The notes: generated by a model from the sequence alone, not told the origin. A DNA stretch of 64,000 bases from Corynebacterium sp. (GCA_030530875.1 JAUMUD010000004.1:1-64000); one strand, 5' to 3'. Positions 45,103 through 57,865 are shown, counted from the first letter of the stretch. Program-made: numbers and translations.

Positions 45103-47475
45103 CTATTTTACGCCGAGAGGTTCCAGGGTCTTAGGATCAGCCATCACATCCTGGCCCAGGGACTTATCCAGGTTGGCACCCTCAATATCAACATGAGGAA
45201 GCTTGAGCCAGGATGGAATCTTCCAGGCACGATCACCCAACAAATACATTGTCGCAGGTACGAGGGTCATGCGTACAATGAGGGCGTCGAAAAGCACAGC
45301 AATGCCGAGACCGAATCCGATCATACGCATGAGCAGCATATCAATACCCATGAAGGCGAAGAAGACGGAAGCCATGATGATAGCGGCGGCAGTAACCACA
45401 CGAGCGCCGTACTTGACGCCCATTTCGGTGGCATGGTGGGCCTCATGGCCGTGGGAGAATTCCTCACGCATACGGGATACAAGGAAGACCTCATAGTCCA
45501 TGGCCAGGCCGAAGACCAGACCAGTGAGCAGGATAGGAATGTAGCTAATCACGCGCTGTGGATCATTCTGGATATTGGTCCAACCCCACTGGAAAACAGC
45601 CACGGTAGCACCAAAAGCGGCACCAACGGACAGTGCAAAGCCCAAGGTAGCAATCAGTGGCACCCAAATGGAGCGGAAGACAACCATCAGCATGACAAAG
45701 GCCAGGACCAGGATAATTGCGATATAAGGGAGCAAAGCATCAGCAAGACGCTCACTCATATCGTCATAAATTGGGGTCATGCCGGTCACACCATAGGTTG
45801 CACCAGTCTCAGCCTCAAAAACTGGCAGGTCATCGCGGATATGCTGCAGGGTAGTGGAGGTTTCTGCATCCGTAGCACCGGAGGTTGGGGTAACAAGAAT
45901 CTCAACATAGGACATATCATCGGTGGTGGCAATAGCCTGGGCATTTACCACACCCTCGGTGTCATTGAGCATCTCCACTGCCTTATAGACAGTGCCAAAA
46001 CGGGCATCCTGGGCCACATCATTATTATTGATGAGCACAATCATTGGGGCATTACGGCCAGGACCAAAGGCCTCTTCCACAACCTCATAGGAAATACGCG
46101 CCGGGCTACCCTTGGCCTCCGAACCATCAGTTGGCATAGCAAGCTTCAGGCTAAAGGCAGGGATAGACATAATGGCGAGCAACAATACGGTGGCGACCGT
46201 ATACATTACTGGGTGCTTGCGCAGGCTACGTGCCCAACGGGTACCCATAGTTGGCTTCGAAGATTCAGGGGAAGGAACCTTGACTGGAACCCAGTTGCCG
46301 GCAAAGACGCGGGTACCAAGCAGGGAATAAAGGGCTGGTAGGAGGGTAAGTGCGACCAAAACAGAGAGGAAAACTGTAAAGGCGGCTGCCATGGCCATAG
46401 AAATCAGGAATGGTACGCGGACCACCCACAGGGCTACCAGGGCGATAATGACTGTTGCGCCGGCGAAAATCACGGCGGAACCAGCGGTTGCTACGGCAAT
46501 ACCCATGGCGTGGGCGCGCTGTTCCTTATTCAGGCCGCGCATGGCCTTAGCGAACTGGCGTGGGCTCATGCCACTAGCGCCAAGCATGGTGATCATTTCG
46601 GTGCGGAAACGGCTGGCGATAAAGAGGGCGTAGTCAATACCCACAGCAAGACCGAGCATAGAGGCCAGAATTGCGGAGTTAGAGGTGAGGCGGTCGCCAA
46701 CAAAATAGGTGGAAATGGTCAGGCCAAGAGCACCAAGACCCACACCAACAACGGCGGTGATAAGTGGGGTACCAGCGGCAATGAGGCTACCGAAGGTCAG
46801 GACGAGAACCAAAGCACCAACGAGCAGGCCGATGATTTCAGAAACGCCGGATTCAGGAACTGGGCTAATCAGACCAGCACCTTCATAGGTGATTTGAAGA
46901 TCGGAATCGACAGATTCATTAATGATGTTGATAATGGCTTCGCGCTGTTCAGCGGTAATGTCGGTGGACTTTTCGCCATCAAGGTTGATCTCGATGGTAC
47001 CCACCATGCCATCAGCACTCAGTGGAGTGACCGCTGCGATGTCGCTAGCAATCTGCTCGGCTGGAATGCCCTGCTGCTGCTTGAGAGCGGTGAGCTGCTG
47101 GGCCATGAGAGCGGCACCATTGACTGGGTCCACAATCTGGTCGCGGTCGCGCAGCTCAGGGGCATCCTTGAGCTTGTCGACGAGATTCTTCATCTCGGTC
47201 ATGTGCTCAGGATCGGAAAGTGGCTTGCCGTCCAGGGACTTAAGAACCAGGGTGGATTTTGGCAGGTTAATCAGGTCACCAGTGCCAAAAAGTTCCTGCA
47301 TCTTTTCCTGGGTGGTGACGGAGTCAATGCCAGGAATAGTGAAGTGGTTGCCGATTGGGCGGGAAAGCTGGGCGGCACCTATGCCGAAGAGTGCCAGGAT
47401 AATCGCCCAGACGGCGATAAAGCGCCACGCATGCCTATAGCCGGCGCGGCCAAGTTTGTAGAGATAGTTTGCCAT
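45103..47475 (-). CDS. MMPL-family RND transporter
   Basis: A 790-residue integral-membrane exporter with two repeats, each with one helix, a large outside domain and five more helices. Conserved features include GVGLGALGLTISTYF, VGIDYALFIASRFR in the first half and FGLAMDYEVFLVSRMREE in the second, the proton-relay region of MMPL/YdfJ proteins. Related corynebacterial proteins move trehalose mycolates or drugs; with a TetR partner and a short sequence, a drug or lipid efflux role is more likely than the main TMM exporter. AAGGAAG precedes the ATG. Confidence 0.9.
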   Translation of the reverse strand: MANYLYKLGRAGYRHAWRFIAVWAIILALFGIGAAQLSRPIGNHFTIPGIDSVTTQEKMQELFGTGDLINLPKSTLVLKSLDGKPLSDPEHMTEMKNLVDKLKDAPELRDRDQIVDPVNGAALMAQQLTALKQQQGIPAEQIASDIAAVTPLSADGMVGTIEINLDGEKSTDITAEQREAIINIINESVDSDLQITYEGAGLISPVPESGVSEIIGLLVGALVLVLTFGSLIAAGTPLITAVVGVGLGALGLTISTYFVGDRLTSNSAILASMLGLAVGIDYALFIASRFRTEMITMLGASGMSPRQFAKAMRGLNKEQRAHAMGIAVATAGSAVIFAGATVIIALVALWVVRVPFLISMAMAAAFTVFLSVLVALTLLPALYSLLGTRVFAGNWVPVKVPSPESSKPTMGTRWARSLRKHPVMYTVATVLLLAIMSIPAFSLKLAMPTDGSEAKGSPARISYEVVEEAFGPGRNAPMIVLINNNDVAQDARFGTVYKAVEMLNDTEGVVNAQAIATTDDMSYVEILVTPTSGATDAETSTTLQHIRDDLPVFEAETGATYGVTGMTPIYDDMSERLADALLPYIAIILVLAFVMLMVVFRSIWVPLIATLGFALSVGAAFGATVAVFQWGWTNIQNDPQRVISYIPILLTGLVFGLAMDYEVFLVSRMREEFSHGHEAHHATEMGVKYGARVVTAAAIIMASVFFAFMGIDMLLMRMIGFGLGIAVLFDALIVRMTLVPATMYLLGDRAWKIPSWLKLPHVDIEGANLDKSLGQDVMADPKTLEPLGVK

Positions 47476-47540
47476 GTGACTTCCTTGGATACTTAAGAGT
47501 TTTCTTCGTCAACGAGCAGTCCGTTAACGCAACGGAAGTC

Positions 47541-47569
47541 AGTATATAAAACTTGCACGGCGAGTGCAA
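47541..47569 (-). promoter_or_regulatory. Promoter of the MMPL-TetR operon
   Basis: On the minus strand TTGCAC (47569-47564), 17 bp, TATACT (47546-47541). The -35 is itself one arm of the first palindrome of the operator array. The predicted start near 47534 gives a leader of about 60 bases. Confidence 0.65.
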
Positions 47570-47608
47570 ATTTACATGGAGCATGTAAAGTTACATAGCG
47601 AGGGTAAG
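47552..47608. promoter_or_regulatory. Three tandem 19-bp palindromic operators
   Basis: Consecutive 19-bp units: CTTGCACGGCGAGTGCAAA, TTTACATGGAGCATGTAAA and GTTACATAGCGAGGGTAAG. The middle one has perfect 7-bp arms around GGAGC, the first has perfect TTGCAC/GTGCAA arms and the third is weaker. The unit spacing is exact and the array overlaps the -35 of the operon promoter, so a repressor bound here would block RNA polymerase. The likely ligand is the TetR protein encoded in the operon. Confidence 0.65.
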
Positions 47609-47631
47609 TTTAGTTTCGGCAGGTCAGGGGC

Positions 47632-48297
47632 CTACTGAGGTAAAATTGTGCTAATTGCGGCCTCCATGGCTGAGCTGTTGTGGGCCTCTTCGGTGGTGAT
47701 GTAGCTGAGCCTCAGGAGTAACTCCACAGTGGCCTCTACGTTGTTGATATCATCATCGCCTTGGCTGATAGCGGTGGCGATACCCTCGGTGGCACGCTCA
47801 ATGAGTTTGGCAATAACTGGGTCGGTGCCATCCATGGTAAAGCGCCTGGTCCAGAGCTTATTGTCGGCGGCAATGGCAGCCTCGATTAGTGGGATTTTCT
47901 TGAATTCAAGCCAGAGGGCGCTGGAGCGGAAAAATTGGCTCACCGCGTCTGTGTCCTGGCATAATGCGCGAATATATGCTCGGAGCCATCGGCCAGGCTT
48001 AGTGTCTTCGGGGTCTAGGTAGGAAGCGACGAGGTCGTCGAAACGCGCCTGGGTAGCTACCGCAACCTCTTGGAGTAGGTGCTCGCGGGTGGGGAAGTGG
48101 TGAAGAACGCCGGATTTGGAGTAGCCAGCTTCGCGGGCAATGTCGTTGATGCTGACTGCAGAACCGTTCAAAGCGATGAGTCGCTCCGCAGTTTCAATGA
48201 CTTTTTCCTTGCAGCGCTGGGCATTGCGTTGACGAGGGGACTTTCGGTTAGCCCTGGTAGAAGTGCCTTTGCTGCTAGATTGTCGCGTGGAAGTCAT
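47632..48297 (-). CDS. TetR-family regulator divergent from MFS exporter
   Basis: A 221-residue TetR-type repressor. The helix-turn-helix is in AVSINDIAREAGYSKSGVLHHFPTREHLLQEV (about residues 47-78), after a Ser/Arg-rich tail of about 25 residues. The remainder is a helical ligand domain with several aromatic residues (QFFRSSALWLEFKK). It is divergent from a DHA2-type exporter with 123 bp between starts, and two matching 20-bp inverted repeats lie in that gap. The last codons (ILPQ, stop) contain part of a family B motif. Confidence 0.92.
   Translation of the reverse strand: MTSTRQSSSKGTSTRANRKSPRQRNAQRCKEKVIETAERLIALNGSAVSINDIAREAGYSKSGVLHHFPTREHLLQEVAVATQARFDDLVASYLDPEDTKPGRWLRAYIRALCQDTDAVSQFFRSSALWLEFKKIPLIEAAIAADNKLWTRRFTMDGTDPVIAKLIERATEGIATAISQGDDDINNVEATVELLLRLSYITTEEAHNSSAMEAAISTILPQ
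47637..47651 (+). repeat. Partial family B motif
   Basis: GAGGTAAAATTGTGC across the stop region of the TetR gene. The first 11 bases match. No family A copy is near. Confidence 0.45.
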
Positions 48298-48314
48298 ATC
48301 AACACTCTATCATG

Positions 48315-48334
48315 AACCGACCGACTGGACGGTA
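48315..48334. promoter_or_regulatory. TetR operator 1 (overlaps MFS -35)
   Basis: AACCGACC-GACT-GGACGGTA, a 20-bp imperfect inverted repeat covering the -35 of the exporter promoter and the upstream region of the TetR gene. Confidence 0.65.
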
Positions 48335-48354
48335 AGGAACAAAATATGTATAAT
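48326..48354 (+). promoter_or_regulatory. Promoter of the MFS exporter
   Basis: TGGACG (48326-48331), 17 bp, TATAAT (48349-48354). The predicted start is near 48361, between the two operators. Confidence 0.6.
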
Positions 48355-48370
48355 CAACTTGTCATTCTTT

Positions 48371-48390
48371 AACCGACCACCCGGTCGGTT
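48371..48390. promoter_or_regulatory. TetR operator 2 (downstream of MFS transcription start)
   Basis: AACCGACC-ACCC-GGTCGGTT, a 20-bp inverted repeat with perfect 8-bp arms. Same layout as operator 1; start-to-start distance 56 bp. Confidence 0.75.
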
Positions 48391-48420
48391 GATAAAAATT
48401 ATTGAAAGGACTAGATAACA

Positions 48421-49926
48421 GTGGCCACGCCAATCGTGAATTCAACGGGGACTCTTGGTACTCCCCGTGCGACGAAGCGCGAGTGGTTCGCATTCTCCAT
48501 CCTCGTTCTTGCGGTGGTGCTTCTTACAGTGGATGCGACGGTGCTGTCTTTGGCGATCCCATCGATCACTGATGCCCTTAATGCCTCTGGTACGCAGATT
48601 CTCTGGATCGGTGATATCTACTCCCTCATGATTTCCGGCATGCTCATCACCATGGGCAATGTTGCTGACCGCTTTGGCCGCAAGAAACTTCTGATTTTCT
48701 CGGCCTTTGGTTTTGGTGCTGCTTCCTTGCTTGCTGCCTTCGCACCAAGCCCGCTGGTTCTGATTATTGCCCGTGCACTCATGGGCACAACCGGTGCTGG
48801 TCTCATGCCTTCCACACTGGCGCTGATTCGCACCATCTTTAAGAACCCGCGTCAGCGCACCACAGCCATTTCCATTTGGGCTGCGGGTGCCTCTGCCGGT
48901 GCTGCCTTTGGTCCACTTATCGGTGGCATCCTACTTGCTCATTTCTGGTGGGGCAGTGTTTTTCTGATTAATGCCCCAATGGCAGCAGTCATTATTATTG
49001 CCGGCCTGATTCTTCTTCCTGAATCCCGCAATGAAAAGAGTGGCCCTATTGATATTCCAAGCGTGCTGCTCTCCATCTTCGCCATTGTGCCGCTGGTCTA
49101 TACGGTCAAGCACCTCTTTGCTAATGGCTTTGAGTTAAGCATCTTGCCACTTTTTATTATTGGTCTTGTTTGTGCTTGGTGCTTCGCCCGAAGGCAGAGG
49201 CAGATGGTCGAGCCACTCTTTGACTTCACGCTCTTTAAGTTGCCCTCTTTCCGTAGCGCCATTATCGTGCAGTTCATCGCGGTTTTTGCTACCTCTGGTC
49301 TGATTTACTTCTTCAGCCAGTACCTGCAGTTTGTCCGCGGCTATGACCCACTCCATGCGGGTCTAATTGAGCTGCCAAATGCTGTGAGCGCCACCTTTGT
49401 TGTGGTGGTTGCCGCTGTTGCTGCCCGCAACTTCGGCGTCAACGGTGCCATGGCTCTGTCACTGGTGATTAACTCCATTGGCTTTATTGGCCTGGCATTC
49501 TCCGAACACCACGGTTCTATTCTGCTCATCTGCATTAGCTTCGTCTTTGTGGGCCTGGGCGGTGGCCTTGGCTTCGCCCTTGGTACTGATGCGATTGTGG
49601 GTTCTGCCCCAGCAGACCGCAGTGGTGCAGCCTCCGCAATTTCGGAGACTTCCTACGAGCTTGGTGCCGGTATGGGTATTGCCATCCTCGGCTCCTTGAT
49701 GGCTGCTTTCTACAGGTTTAATGGCGGTTATGCTGATTCCATTGCTACCGCCCACACAAGCCTTGAGCGCGGTCTACTTGATGCTGAATCTTATGTCTCA
49801 GCCAGCGGTGCTTTTAATGGCGCCATGGTTGTTGTGTCCCTTATTAGTGCGGCACTGATGATTGCTACTGCGGTTCTGGCCTATCGCCAGATGCCACGCA
49901 CAGTACAGTCCTCCGCCCACGAATAA
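48421..49926 (+). CDS. DHA2-family MFS drug exporter (EmrB/QacA type)
   Basis: A 501-residue membrane protein with a predicted 14-helix pattern. Motif A is GNVADRFGRKK between helices 2 and 3, the helix 1 aspartate motif is LTVDATVLSLAIPSI, and the antiporter motif C is GASAGAAFGPLIGG in helix 5. These place it with QacA/LfrA-like proton-drug antiporters, usually for cationic dyes, quaternary ammonium compounds or antibiotics. The GTG start at 48421 is preceded by AAAGGA. Control by the divergent TetR protein is strongly suggested by the paired operators. Confidence 0.92.
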   Translation: MATPIVNSTGTLGTPRATKREWFAFSILVLAVVLLTVDATVLSLAIPSITDALNASGTQILWIGDIYSLMISGMLITMGNVADRFGRKKLLIFSAFGFGAASLLAAFAPSPLVLIIARALMGTTGAGLMPSTLALIRTIFKNPRQRTTAISIWAAGASAGAAFGPLIGGILLAHFWWGSVFLINAPMAAVIIIAGLILLPESRNEKSGPIDIPSVLLSIFAIVPLVYTVKHLFANGFELSILPLFIIGLVCAWCFARRQRQMVEPLFDFTLFKLPSFRSAIIVQFIAVFATSGLIYFFSQYLQFVRGYDPLHAGLIELPNAVSATFVVVVAAVAARNFGVNGAMALSLVINSIGFIGLAFSEHHGSILLICISFVFVGLGGGLGFALGTDAIVGSAPADRSGAASAISETSYELGAGMGIAILGSLMAAFYRFNGGYADSIATAHTSLERGLLDAESYVSASGAFNGAMVVVSLISAALMIATAVLAYRQMPRTVQSSAHE

Positions 49927-49960
49927 GCCACAGCGGATTACTAGAGAACAAGAGATATAA

Positions 49961-49989
49961 GAAAAGCCCAGCACAAGTAGTACCGGGCT
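49961..49989 (-). terminator. Rho-independent terminator of the ybaK-aroA-rsgA operon
   Basis: On the minus strand AGCCCGGTAC, TACTT loop, GTGCTGGGCT (with G-T pairs), then TTTTC. Confidence 0.75.
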
Positions 49990-49994
49990 CGGGA

Positions 49995-50981
49995 TTAATT
50001 CTCCCAGGCAACATTGGTGCGTAGTTTCTCCAAGAGATTACGCACGGCAATGACGCGCCGGGCTGTGGCATCATCCTTGTCCAGGAGAGTGTCCAGGTAG
50101 CAGCCGGGCTCGAGGTGGGAGCAGCTGCGGGGGCAATTTTCCACGGCTTCCTTGAGGTCATCGAATACGTCGATGACCGTGTCGGCGTCCACATGGGCAA
50201 GGCCGAAGGAGCGCACACCAGGGGTGTCAATGAGCCAGCCGCCCTCCGGTAGCTCCATGGCTACGGACTGAGTGGAGGTGTGCTTGCCCTTGCCCACACC
50301 GGAGACCTCACCGGTGGCGCGGGAGGCCTCAGGGATAAGACGGTTCATGAGGGTGGATTTACCCACACCGCTATGGCCAATCAGGGCACTGACTTTGCCA
50401 TTGACAATCTCAGTGACGCGCTCAATAGGGTCTTCAATGCCGCAGACAACCACCTGGACATCCAGGGCCTCAAATTCCTGGGCGAATTCTGTTGGGTCCG
50501 CAAGATCAGACTTAGTAAGCACAATGACAGGGCGCACATTGCCCACAAAAGCGGCGACGAGGGCACGCTCCACAAAACCCGTGCGGGGTGGTGGATCGGC
50601 CAGGGCACACACAATGAGCAGCTGGTCAGCATTGGCCACCACAATGCGCTCATAGGGATCAGTGTCATCAGCAGTACGGCGCAGCACACTGTGACGGTCC
50701 GCAAGCTTGACTATGCGGGCAAGGGTGCCGGGTTTGCCGGAAATATCGCCGACCACTCCTACCTGGTCGCCCACCACGATGGGGGTGCGGCCAAGTTCGC
50801 GGGCACGCATGCAGTTAACGGTAATGCCATTAATATGCACGCCCCAGCGCCCACGGTCCTTGGATACGACCATGCCAAAAACCGCATCCTCATGCTTGGG
50901 GCGGTCCTTGGTGCGGGGACGACTGCCTTTGCCAGGGCGAATCTTTACATCGGATTCATCATAGGAGCGGCCACGACGCAT
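49995..50981 (-). CDS. rsgA: Ribosome small-subunit-dependent GTPase RsgA
   Basis: A late 30S-assembly GTPase. The 328 residues have the circularly permuted order: an N-terminal OB-like domain, then TKSDL (G4), the P-loop GHSGVGKSTLMN, DTPGVRS (G3), and a C-terminal zinc finger, CPRSCSHLEPGC. The start codon overlaps the aroA stop (TAATG), so translation is coupled. The tail before the GTPase is rich in Arg/Lys and Asp. It is the last gene of the operon, before the terminator at 49961. Confidence 0.95.
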   Translation of the reverse strand: MRRGRSYDESDVKIRPGKGSRPRTKDRPKHEDAVFGMVVSKDRGRWGVHINGITVNCMRARELGRTPIVVGDQVGVVGDISGKPGTLARIVKLADRHSVLRRTADDTDPYERIVVANADQLLIVCALADPPPRTGFVERALVAAFVGNVRPVIVLTKSDLADPTEFAQEFEALDVQVVVCGIEDPIERVTEIVNGKVSALIGHSGVGKSTLMNRLIPEASRATGEVSGVGKGKHTSTQSVAMELPEGGWLIDTPGVRSFGLAHVDADTVIDVFDDLKEAVENCPRSCSHLEPGCYLDTLLDKDDATARRVIAVRNLLEKLRTNVAWEN

Positions 50982-52291
50982 TAGGCCTCACCTTCAAGGA
51001 GGGTCGTCCACATGGAGGCAAAATCAGGAAGGGTTTTGGATGTGGTTTCAATATTTTCCACCACAATGCCGGGAACACGAAGGCCAATAATGGCGCCGGC
51101 AGTGGCCATGCGGTGATCCGCATAGGAATGCCAGAGGCCACCGTGGAGTGAATCAAGCGGGGTGGCGTGGATGGCGATACCATCTTCGAGTTCTTCGGCA
51201 TTACCGCCGATGGCATTAATTTCGTCGACAAGCGCCTTGAGGCGGTTGGTTTCGTGGCCACGCAGGTGGGCAATACCAGTGAGGCGGGAATCTGTCGCAG
51301 CCAGCACACAGAGGGCAGCCACGGTTGGGGCAAGCTCACCGATTTCCGACATATCGAGCTCAATGCCCTTAAGATCGCTCAAATCCTTGGGGCCGGTGAC
51401 AATGAGTTCACCGCTATCGGCATCCAGGCTAACCGTGCCACCCATGGCCTTAGCAATATCACGGAACTGGTCGCCCGGCTGAGTGGTTTTCTTCGGCCAC
51501 AAAGTACGCACCGTACCACCGGTGGCCAGGGCCGCTGCCAAGAATGGGGTGGCATTGGACAAATCAGGTTCAATATCCCACAGCTTGGCGGCAATAGGGC
51601 CAGCCGCCACATGCCAGGTGTCCTTAGCAGGCTCAGTGACAGTCACACCGGCCTCACGCAGCATAGCCACGGTCATATCAATATGTGGCATGGAAGGAAG
51701 AGCGCCACCCTGGTGGCGCACAGTAATGCCCTTATCGGTGCGCGCACCCATAAGCAGCAAACCGGAAACAAACTGGGAGGAAGCAGAAGCATCAATGGTG
51801 ACTTCACCGCCGGCAACGCTGCCGGTGCCCTCAATACGGAATGGCAGGCTATCGCCTTCCACATCCACACCAAGGGCACGAAGACCATCCAGGATGGTGC
51901 CCATCGGGCGATTACGGGCATATTCATCGCCATCAAAAATGACGGTGCCACGGGCGAAAGCGCCAAGGCCAGGGGCAAAGCGCATGACAGTACCAGCCAG
52001 GCCACAATCCACGGTGCCACCATGGAAATGCTCCGGTGGGGTGATGCGAATATCACCAACGGTACTGCCAGGGGCGGCAGGAAGTTCCTGCACAGAGGCA
52101 CCAAGGGCACGCAGCGCACCAAGCATGAGTTCACTATCGCGGGAACGCAGCGCCCCGCGCACCACAGAGGTGCTATTGGCGGCGGCTAAACCGGCAAGAA
52201 TGAGAGCACGGTTAGTCATGGATTTGGAACCGGGAATGCTTACGCGCCCCGCAATTGGGCTAGTGGTGCTTGGTGCTTTCCAGTCAGTCAT
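50981..52291 (-). CDS. aroA: 3-phosphoshikimate 1-carboxyvinyltransferase (EPSP synthase)
   Basis: Joins shikimate-3-phosphate and phosphoenolpyruvate in aromatic amino acid synthesis. The 436 residues show the N-terminal [18 protein letters not shown], then LGNAGT-like [25 protein letters not shown] and the C-terminal [19 protein letters not shown] 52291 (MTDWKAPS) after GGAAGG is preferred over an upstream codon at 52315. The glycine at the inhibitor site (DCGLAGT) is present, so it looks like an ordinary class I enzyme. rsgA overlaps its stop and ybaK lies 10 bp upstream. Confidence 0.95.
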   Translation of the reverse strand: MTDWKAPSTTSPIAGRVSIPGSKSMTNRALILAGLAAANSTSVVRGALRSRDSELMLGALRALGASVQELPAAPGSTVGDIRITPPEHFHGGTVDCGLAGTVMRFAPGLGAFARGTVIFDGDEYARNRPMGTILDGLRALGVDVEGDSLPFRIEGTGSVAGGEVTIDASASSQFVSGLLLMGARTDKGITVRHQGGALPSMPHIDMTVAMLREAGVTVTEPAKDTWHVAAGPIAAKLWDIEPDLSNATPFLAAALATGGTVRTLWPKKTTQPGDQFRDIAKAMGGTVSLDADSGELIVTGPKDLSDLKGIELDMSEIGELAPTVAALCVLAATDSRLTGIAHLRGHETNRLKALVDEINAIGGNAEELEDGIAIHATPLDSLHGGLWHSYADHRMATAGAIIGLRVPGIVVENIETTSKTLPDFASMWTTLLEGEA

Positions 52292-52301
52292 GGGTGCCTT
52301 C

Positions 52302-52784
52302 CTATTCGCCAGCAACAGGGCCGAAAACAGCCTTGGTCAGGGTAGCCAGGTCCTCAGCATTGAGTTCGATATCAAGGCCGCGCTTACCACCGGAGACCAT
52401 AATGGTGGGGTAGTCCTTCGCGCTTTCATCAATAACGGTAGGTAGCAGACGCTTTTGACCAAGGGGGCTAATGCCGCCGGGAACATAGCCGGTCAAAGAC
52501 TGTGCCTTTTTCTGGTCAGCCATGGAGAGTTTGCCAAAACCAAGGGCCTCAGCGGCACGCTTAAGGCTTAGGTGGCCAGTGACGGGAACACAGGCCACAC
52601 CATAGTTTTTACCGTCAGTGATGACGAGAGTTTTGAAGATTCTTTCCGCGGGAAAGTCAAGGTTAGCAGCAGCATTATCACCAAAATGATCAGTGCCACC
52701 CTCAAAAGTGTGGACAGAGTGTTCAATATCAGCTACTGCTTGCAAAGCGGGGGTAGCCCCGCCAGTTTTCTTCTTTTTTCCCAT
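52302..52784 (-). CDS. ybaK: YbaK/EbsC-type Cys-tRNA(Pro) deacylase
   Basis: A 160-residue trans-editing enzyme that hydrolyses Cys-tRNA(Pro). Features are [39 protein letters not shown], with the substrate-site lysine, and [21 protein letters not shown], the conserved GGISP motif. I chose ATG 52784 (MGKKKKTGG). TATGCT ends 7 bp before it, which would make the transcript leaderless; the frame runs further upstream but overlaps the divergent sigH. First gene of the ybaK-aroA-rsgA unit. Confidence 0.92.
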   Translation of the reverse strand: MGKKKKTGGATPALQAVADIEHSVHTFEGGTDHFGDNAAANLDFPAERIFKTLVITDGKNYGVACVPVTGHLSLKRAAEALGFGKLSMADQKKAQSLTGYVPGGISPLGQKRLLPTVIDESAKDYPTIMVSGGKRGLDIELNAEDLATLTKAVFGPVAGE

Positions 52785-52835
52785 GCCTATTAGCATACAG
52801 GTAGCCATAAAAATTGGCTCATGTAAAATTACACT

Positions 52836-53429
52836 ATGCCCCAATTGGATTTGAAAGAGCGCTTCCAAACAGAGGCTTTGCCGCTTCTTGATACCCTCTA
52901 CGCTGGTGCTTTGCGCATGACCAAGAATGCGGCAGATGCGGAGGATTTGGTCCAGGAGACCTATATGAAGGCTTTCGAGAAATTTGATAGTTTCACGGAA
53001 GGGACAAACCTTAAGGCCTGGTTATACCGCATTATGACCAATACCTACATTAACCACTACCGTAAGGCGCAGCGTCGTCCGACGGAGACTTCCGCTGAGG
53101 AAATCACAGATTATCAGTTGCTCTCGACTTCCTCCCATGAGTCCACAGGCTTGGAGTCGGCCGAGGTTGAGGCGCTCAAGCTTTTGCCCGATACCGAGAT
53201 CGCGGAGGCTCTTAATGCGCTTTCCGACGACTACCGCATGGTCATCTACTATTCCGATATTGAGGGCCTTCCCTATAAAGAAATTGCCGATATTCTCGAC
53301 GTTCCTCTTGGTACGGTCATGTCGCGCCTTCATCGTGGAAGAAAAAAGCTCCGTGAGGCGTTGAAGGAAGTGGCCGCCGAACAAGGTATTGGTGTCCAGA
53401 ATAAAGCTATTAAGGCCGGGAAGGAATAA
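52836..53429 (+). CDS. sigH: ECF RNA polymerase sigma factor SigH
   Basis: A 197-residue group 4 sigma factor for heat and thiol-oxidative stress in actinobacteria. Region 2 has [20 protein letters not shown] (about residues 35-54) and the promoter-melting segment [23 protein letters not shown]. Region 4 has [45 protein letters not shown]. It is followed 2 bp later by its anti-sigma gene rshA and divergent from ybaK. ATG 52836 is close behind TAAAAT; the message may be leaderless. Confidence 0.95.
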   Translation: MPQLDLKERFQTEALPLLDTLYAGALRMTKNAADAEDLVQETYMKAFEKFDSFTEGTNLKAWLYRIMTNTYINHYRKAQRRPTETSAEEITDYQLLSTSSHESTGLESAEVEALKLLPDTEIAEALNALSDDYRMVIYYSDIEGLPYKEIADILDVPLGTVMSRLHRGRKKLREALKEVAAEQGIGVQNKAIKAGKE

Positions 53430-53431
53430 AC

Positions 53432-53686
53432 ATGCGCTGTGAAGAGACGTTCAAGCTTCTAACTGAGCTTATCGACGGCCACTGTGATGCCGCCCGCAAG
53501 GAACTGCTGCGCCAGCAGGTAGAAAAATGCCCCGAGTGCTTTGCTACCTTGGGCATTGAGCAGGAAGTGCGTGCCCTACTGCGCCGTAGTTGTAGTGTTC
53601 AAGCACCCGAGGCTTTGCGCATCAGGATTGTGATGCAGCTAAGTTTGCAAGGTGGAGCGCAAGATAAGCAGTCTCCTCAGGGCTAA
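53432..53686 (+). CDS. rshA: Anti-sigma factor RshA, zinc ligand histidine replaced
   Basis: The 84-residue anti-sigma factor for SigH, expected to release it on disulphide stress. The ZAS signature is usually H-x3-C-x2-C. Here the segment reads QVEKCPEC, with Gln29 where the His should be and Cys33 and Cys36 intact. Cys3 and H17-C18 (DGHCD) are also present, so the metal could be held in another way. The remainder (LGIEQEVRALLRRSCSVQAPEALR) fits the family. It begins 2 bp after sigH. The last 65 bp overlap the 3' end of bglG on the opposite strand. Confidence 0.88.
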   Translation: MRCEETFKLLTELIDGHCDAARKELLRQQVEKCPECFATLGIEQEVRALLRRSCSVQAPEALRIRIVMQLSLQGGAQDKQSPQG

Positions 53687-54398
53687 GGTCCTGCAGGGGA
53701 CCGCCCACTGCGTGCGCGATGTGCTGGGCAGCCAGATAGGATTCTGGATGCTCAGTAGCTATAGGTAAGGAAATACGCTTCTTGGTTTCTGCCCCTCGTT
53801 CACGGCGGGCAAGAAGATACCGAATATGGGTAATGAAACGGCTGACCTCGTGGGATTCAGAATCCAAGGGGCAGCCTAATTCTTTTTCTGCACTCGCGAG
53901 AATCAATGCAATTAACTCGGCATTAGCTATTTTTCCACCTTGGGCATTAATAAAGTGCATGGCGAAAGCCACCGCCTCATCCTCAGAAAACTGCAGCTCA
54001 GGGTAGTGTTCGTGCAGAATTTTCACTGCGTGCTTGCCGTGATTTAGCTCAGTGGGGTAGAGCTGGGCAATTTCAAAACGCAGGGGATAGTCAAGAGTGA
54101 GGCCCTCTTTGGTGCGCTTAACCACATAATCACAATGATCGGCAAGTCCAATAATCAGGGCCTGTGGCGCGCCGGGACCAGCTATTTCGCGGGCTATCTC
54201 ATAGGACTGTAGCGAAATTTCAGAAATGAGGGCAGGGTTATGCACATCATCTGGCACAAATACCTGCTCAACTGCGTTGGGGTCAATGGTGTCCCCCATC
54301 TTTTTCCCAAAACCAATACCCTTGCCCAGGACCATGACCTGGCGGCCATTATCATAGGCAAGAGCAGCATTATGGTTTATAGCCCGGATAATTTCCAT
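53622..54398 (-). CDS. bglG: BglG/LicT-family transcriptional antiterminator
   Basis: A 258-residue RNA-binding regulator that prevents termination in the bgl operon leader. The N-terminal CAT domain is MEIIRAINHNAALAYDNGRQVMVLGKGIGFGKK. Two PRD domains follow with the usual phosphorylated histidines, in ADHCDYVV and in ILHEHYPELQFSEDEAVAFAMHFINAQ for the first, THIRYLL and YLALHLANL for the second. It is last in the operon, after bglA, and probably acts on the RAT element at 57853. It overlaps rshA tail-to-tail. Confidence 0.94.
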   Translation of the reverse strand: MEIIRAINHNAALAYDNGRQVMVLGKGIGFGKKMGDTIDPNAVEQVFVPDDVHNPALISEISLQSYEIAREIAGPGAPQALIIGLADHCDYVVKRTKEGLTLDYPLRFEIAQLYPTELNHGKHAVKILHEHYPELQFSEDEAVAFAMHFINAQGGKIANAELIALILASAEKELGCPLDSESHEVSRFITHIRYLLARRERGAETKKRISLPIATEHPESYLAAQHIAHAVGGPLQDLSPEETAYLALHLANLAASQS

Positions 54399-54407
54399 AG
54401 AGCTAGT

Positions 54408-57852
<3,445 letters not shown>

Positions 57853-57865
<13 letters not shown>

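Noticed and set aside
44854..46341. A 495-codon plus-strand open frame opposite the TetR and MMPL genes
   Set aside because: Rich in His, Thr and Asn from antisense reading; no domain.
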